This document shows positions 60,932 through 64,000 of a stretch of DNA of 64,000 nucleotides, piece by piece. Under the pieces are notes generated by a model that saw nothing but the letters and a program-made list of their open reading frames with translations, made no database searches and was not told where the DNA came from. This stretch comes from Winogradskyella sp046545555 (GTDB lineage Bacteria; Bacteroidota; Bacteroidia; Flavobacteriales; Flavobacteriaceae): assembly GCF_046545555.1 (NCBI RefSeq), contig NZ_JBHZTH010000004.1, positions 124,001 through 188,000 on the forward strand. Direction: 5' to 3'. Within the stretch, counting starts at the first letter, position 1, and each line of letters starts with the position of its first letter. The position numbers were made by a program, and so were the translations under genes.

Positions 60932-62820
60932 TCAAATTTTTAAATAAAATTTCGCAACGCTATGCATCACAATGGCTCGTCTTATTATTTGATATATGTG
61001 TTATTATAGCGACCTTCTTTCTTGCGTATTTAATTAGATTTAATTTTAAGCTCGATTTTGAATTCTCTGTTTTATTAAAGCAGGTACCATATGTAGCAGT
61101 AGTAGCAGCAGTTAGTTTAGTCGCTGTAGGCTCCTATAAAGGCGTTGTAAGATTTACCGGATTTAAAGATATTTTAAATATCATAATAGGAACTAACATA
61201 CTTGCCACGCTTCTTATTTGTTGCACCTTTTTAAGTAGAAAATTTATTGACGGAAATAGTATTTTTGATATTTCAGGATCTATAATTTATATTCATTTAT
61301 TATTAAATATTCTCTTTCTTACAGGTGCTAAGTTATTTATAAAATCCTTGTACAATCAGGTTACTCAAGATATTAATACCACTTCTAATGTGCTTATTTT
61401 CGGAGCAGGCAACTCTGGCATGTTAACTTATGACGCCATACAAAATGATACAAAAAATGGTTTTAAAGTTGTTGGCTTTATAGATGACAATGAAGGTAAA
61501 ATTGGAAAAAAAATTAATCTCGTAAAAGTTTTTAAGATTGATAAAATAGATAATAATTTTATCAAAAAACACGATGTAGAAGACGTCATAATTTCAATAC
61601 AGAATATTGACCCATCAAGATTATTACAAATTACTGGAAGCTTATTTTCATTAGGCCTAAAAGTAAAGATTGTGCCACCTGTTCAAAATTGGATTGATGG
61701 AGATTTAAGTGTGGGCCAAATAAAAGAAGTCAAAATTGAAGATTTACTAGGAAGAGATCCTATAAACATTAAGAACCCAGATTTAGAAGACCAATATGAT
61801 AATAAAGTGGTCTTAGTGACAGGTGCGGCAGGATCAATCGGTAGTGAAATCGCAAGAAAAGTTACCCTTTATAATTATAAGAAACTTATTTTAATTGATA
61901 ATGCAGAGTCTGCATTATATGATATTCAGCAAGAATTTAGACAACTAGGTTTAACTAATATAGATGCTATTGTCGCCGATGTACGAAATAAGACTAGAAT
62001 TGACCAAATTTTTAACACCTACAAACCAAAAATTGTATTTCATGCTGCAGCATATAAGCACGTCCCTTTAATGGAAAATAATCCTTTCGAAGCTGTGAGT
62101 GTAAATATTGGAGGAACTAAAAATGTTGCCGACATTGCTGTTAAACATAGTGTTGATAAATTTGTTCTAATCTCTACTGACAAAGCGGTTAACCCAACAA
62201 ATGTTATGGGAGCTACCAAACGTATCGCCGAACTTTATGTTACTTGTTTAAAAGGAAAAGGACATACTAAATTTATCACAACAAGATTTGGAAATGTTCT
62301 AGGGTCTAATGGCTCAGTTATTCCGTTATTTAAAAAACAGATTGATAAAGGTGGACCTTTAACTGTTACACATAAAGATATTACGCGTTATTTTATGACA
62401 ATTCCAGAAGCTTGTCAGCTAGTATTAGAAGCTGCCGCAATGGGTAATGGTGGTGAAATATTTGTATTTGATATGGGTGAACCAATTAAAATATTCAACT
62501 TAGCGACTAACATGATTATTCTGTCTGGACTTCGGTATCCTGAAGATATTGATATTAAGATAACGGGGTTACGTCCAGGTGAAAAAATCTACGAAGAACT
62601 ATTAGCTGATGGAGAAAACACTAAGAAAACATATCACGAAAAAATAATGATCGCTAAGTCAAGGCATATAGATATTGACAGTACAGAAAATCAAATCAAT
62701 ACATTAACTTCTGTAAATTCCTTAACGCAACCGTTAGAAATAGTTTCTGCGATAAAGGCCTTAATACCAGAATATATATCTAATAACTCAACTTATGAGG
62801 TTTTAGATTCTCAAAAATAA
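60925..62820 (+). CDS. Membrane UDP-GlcNAc 4,6-dehydratase (PglF/WbpM-like)
   Basis: 631 residues. There are four N-terminal membrane helices (about 15-145). A CoA-binding-like Rossmann domain (about 150-270) contains VLIFGAGNSGMLTYDA. The catalytic extended SDR (about 290-600) starts with VVLVTGAAGSIGSEIARK. In place of the usual YxxxK, the active site reads STDKAVNPTNVMGATKR, with Met at the Tyr position, as in WbpM and PglF. HAAAYKHVPLMENNPFEAV is the family signature. It makes UDP-4-keto-6-deoxy-GlcNAc, the substrate for the preceding aminotransferase. It overlaps that gene by 7 bases and is followed by the export genes. Confidence 0.94.
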   Translation: MLVKFLNKISQRYASQWLVLLFDICVIIATFFLAYLIRFNFKLDFEFSVLLKQVPYVAVVAAVSLVAVGSYKGVVRFTGFKDILNIIIGTNILATLLICCTFLSRKFIDGNSIFDISGSIIYIHLLLNILFLTGAKLFIKSLYNQVTQDINTTSNVLIFGAGNSGMLTYDAIQNDTKNGFKVVGFIDDNEGKIGKKINLVKVFKIDKIDNNFIKKHDVEDVIISIQNIDPSRLLQITGSLFSLGLKVKIVPPVQNWIDGDLSVGQIKEVKIEDLLGRDPINIKNPDLEDQYDNKVVLVTGAAGSIGSEIARKVTLYNYKKLILIDNAESALYDIQQEFRQLGLTNIDAIVADVRNKTRIDQIFNTYKPKIVFHAAAYKHVPLMENNPFEAVSVNIGGTKNVADIAVKHSVDKFVLISTDKAVNPTNVMGATKRIAELYVTCLKGKGHTKFITTRFGNVLGSNGSVIPLFKKQIDKGGPLTVTHKDITRYFMTIPEACQLVLEAAAMGNGGEIFVFDMGEPIKIFNLATNMIILSGLRYPEDIDIKITGLRPGEKIYEELLADGENTKKTYHEKIMIAKSRHIDIDSTENQINTLTSVNSLTQPLEIVSAIKALIPEYISNNSTYEVLDSQK

Positions 62821-62842
62821 TTAACCATCACAAATAATAAAA

Positions 62843-63619
62843 ATGAAAACGCGTAATTTAATAATACCAATATTAGCAATACTAATGTTAATGTCCTGTG
62901 GATCGAGAAAAAATCTTGTCTATTTTCAGGATGAACCCTTAGACGGAGGCGTTTTAATGTCAGAGCCAAAACAAATTATATATAAACCAGATGATTTACT
63001 TACAATTAATGTATCTGCTTTAGATCCCGATACAGTTAAACCGTTTAATCTCCCAGTTGTAGCTAATAATAGCGGTAGTGTAACAAGTGCACAAGGAGCT
63101 GTGCAGGTACAAACCTATTTAGTAGATTATAACGGAAACATCAACTTCCCTGTTTTAGGTAAATTAAAAGTTTCTGGGTTAAATAGAACTGAACTAACAG
63201 CTTTCTTAGTAGAACGCATTTCTGAATACGCATCAAACCCCATTGTAAATGTAAGATTAGCTAACTTTACAATTACTATTCTTGGAGAAGTGAGTAATCG
63301 TGGAACTTTTACTATTGAGGATGAAAGAATTACATTACTTGAAGCGTTAGGTTTAGCTGGTGATTTAACAATTTTCGGTAAAAGAAAAAATGTATTGCTT
63401 ATAAGAGAAATAGATGGTAAAAAGAAATTTGCTAAAGTAGATTTAACAACAGTAAATGCTGTTAATTCCCCAGTATATTACTTACAACAAAATGATGTTA
63501 TCTATGTTGAACCAAACAATGCTAGGATTCGTTCTTCTACGTATAACCAAAATAACGGAGTACTCATTTCTGCCATTGGAACTTTAACAACAATTATTGC
63601 AGTCTTTTTGGTAAAATAA
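62843..63619 (+). CDS. Polysaccharide export outer membrane lipoprotein (Wza-like)
   Basis: 258 residues. A lipoprotein signal ending LMSC puts the lipidated Cys at residue 19. Poly_export and SLBB-type domains follow: IYKPDDLLTINVSALD near 46, TYLVDYNGNINFPVLGKLKVSGLNR near 92, and FTITILGEVSNRGTFTIEDERITLLEALGLAGDL near 140. A C-terminal hydrophobic segment (about 238-256, GVLISAIGTLTTIIAVFLV) is characteristic of Bacteroidota forms. It is the outer membrane part of the Wza-Wzc export apparatus. It lies 22 bases after pglF and 21 bases before wzc. Confidence 0.92.
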   Translation: MKTRNLIIPILAILMLMSCGSRKNLVYFQDEPLDGGVLMSEPKQIIYKPDDLLTINVSALDPDTVKPFNLPVVANNSGSVTSAQGAVQVQTYLVDYNGNINFPVLGKLKVSGLNRTELTAFLVERISEYASNPIVNVRLANFTITILGEVSNRGTFTIEDERITLLEALGLAGDLTIFGKRKNVLLIREIDGKKKFAKVDLTTVNAVNSPVYYLQQNDVIYVEPNNARIRSSTYNQNNGVLISAIGTLTTIIAVFLVK

Positions 63620-63640
63620 CCACTTGATTTTTAATTTTTC

Positions 63641-64000
63641 ATGAAAAATAAAGCTAGTTCACCGACTAAAGATATTAAACAAGTATTAGAACTATTTCTT
63701 TCGTATTGGAAATGGATAATTCTATCTGTAATTGTTGCTTTACTTCTTGCGTTCACTTATTTGCGATATACGGCCTATACATACAAAGCCAATGCTACAA
63801 TAAAAATACAAGATGAGCAACAATCTACAAAACTACCAAGCCTAGAGGGTTTAGGGAGTAATGGTTTGTTCGCTGGTGGAACGGATAAAATTAAAGATGA
63901 GATTAGGGTTATTCAATCACGAGGTATTGCAGAAAAAATAATAAAAACACTCAAACTCAATATACGCTATTATGCAGAAGGGAAAATAAAAGAACAAGAA
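63641..64000 (+). CDS. Polysaccharide co-polymerase tyrosine kinase (Wzc-like), N-terminal part
   Basis: The first 120 codons, cut by the right edge. An N-terminal cytoplasmic segment, KDIKQVLELFLSYWKWIILS, runs into the first membrane helix (about 23-41). A periplasmic Wzz-type domain begins with YKANATIKIQDEQQSTKLPS and continues with IKDEIRVIQSRGIAEKIIKTLKL. In Bacteroidota such genes usually encode a full Wzc with C-terminal tyrosine kinase, but that part is outside the window. It controls chain length and export with Wza. Confidence 0.9.
   Translation, partial: MKNKASSPTKDIKQVLELFLSYWKWIILSVIVALLLAFTYLRYTAYTYKANATIKIQDEQQSTKLPSLEGLGSNGLFAGGTDKIKDEIRVIQSRGIAEKIIKTLKLNIRYYAEGKIKEQE

Overview
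The window reads as chromosomal DNA of a Bacteroidota member, most likely a marine-type Flavobacteriaceae. The evidence is an AT-rich sequence with few Shine-Dalgarno signals, several TAnnTTTG -7 promoter motifs, an LpxC-FabZ fusion, a PorX-type response regulator of type IX secretion (T9SS), a secreted protein ending in a T9SS type A sorting domain, and bifunctional HisB and HisIE. The genus cannot be settled from the sequence alone. I saw no rRNA or tRNA gene, transposase, phage gene or CRISPR array.

Layout. (1) 1-13400 is a mosaic of single genes and short units: an edge-truncated metalloprotease lipoprotein, two different MscS-type channels, a thioesterase, DUF72 and DUF2461 proteins, an unusual membrane-anchored TPR protein, a stress group (dps, mscS, a DUF1328 micro-membrane protein and a 55-aa lipoprotein), truA, a LytTR membrane regulator and a DUF5694 protein. 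(2) 13418-20712 (minus strand) is a complete histidine operon, hisG-D-C-B-H-A-F-IE. It is preceded by a short ORF with four His codons and an intrinsic terminator, which is an attenuator. A REP-like two-hairpin element sits between hisA and hisF. (3) 20767-30994 (minus strand) is an envelope and core-metabolism block: prohibitin, a vWA membrane protein, fabG, sucD, a SnoaL-like protein, an lpxD paralogue, efp, lpxA, lpxC-fabZ and lpxD. (4) 31005-36924 holds an HD hydrolase, porX, tsaE, an overlapping small-ORF/membrane-protein pair, alanine dehydrogenase and a DUF4258 protein.

(5) 37007-64000 is a Wzx/Wzy-type exopolysaccharide or capsule locus running off the right edge. Ugd and a UDP-glucuronate 4-epimerase point to a uronic acid precursor, probably UDP-GalA. 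A PglF-like dehydratase, a PglE-like aminotransferase, a PglC-like phosphosugar transferase and a PglA-like glycosyltransferase point to a 4-amino-dideoxy sugar at the reducing end. Three more GT4 transferases, Wzx, Wzy, Wza and Wzc assemble and export the polymer. The locus is rich in acyl-modification genes: an acyltransferase-3 protein, an MBOAT/SGNH pair resembling alginate acetylation genes, a second SGNH protein and a left-handed beta-helix acetyltransferase. It also has an AsnB-type amidotransferase that could convert a uronic acid to a uronamide.

Lying antisense inside this locus is a 1297-residue pectate-lyase-like T9SS cargo protein. The most interesting hypothesis in the window is that the cell makes an acylated, galacturonate-containing polymer and carries its own lyase for it in the same locus, an arrangement analogous to alginate (AlgI/AlgJ plus AlgL) but built from different families.
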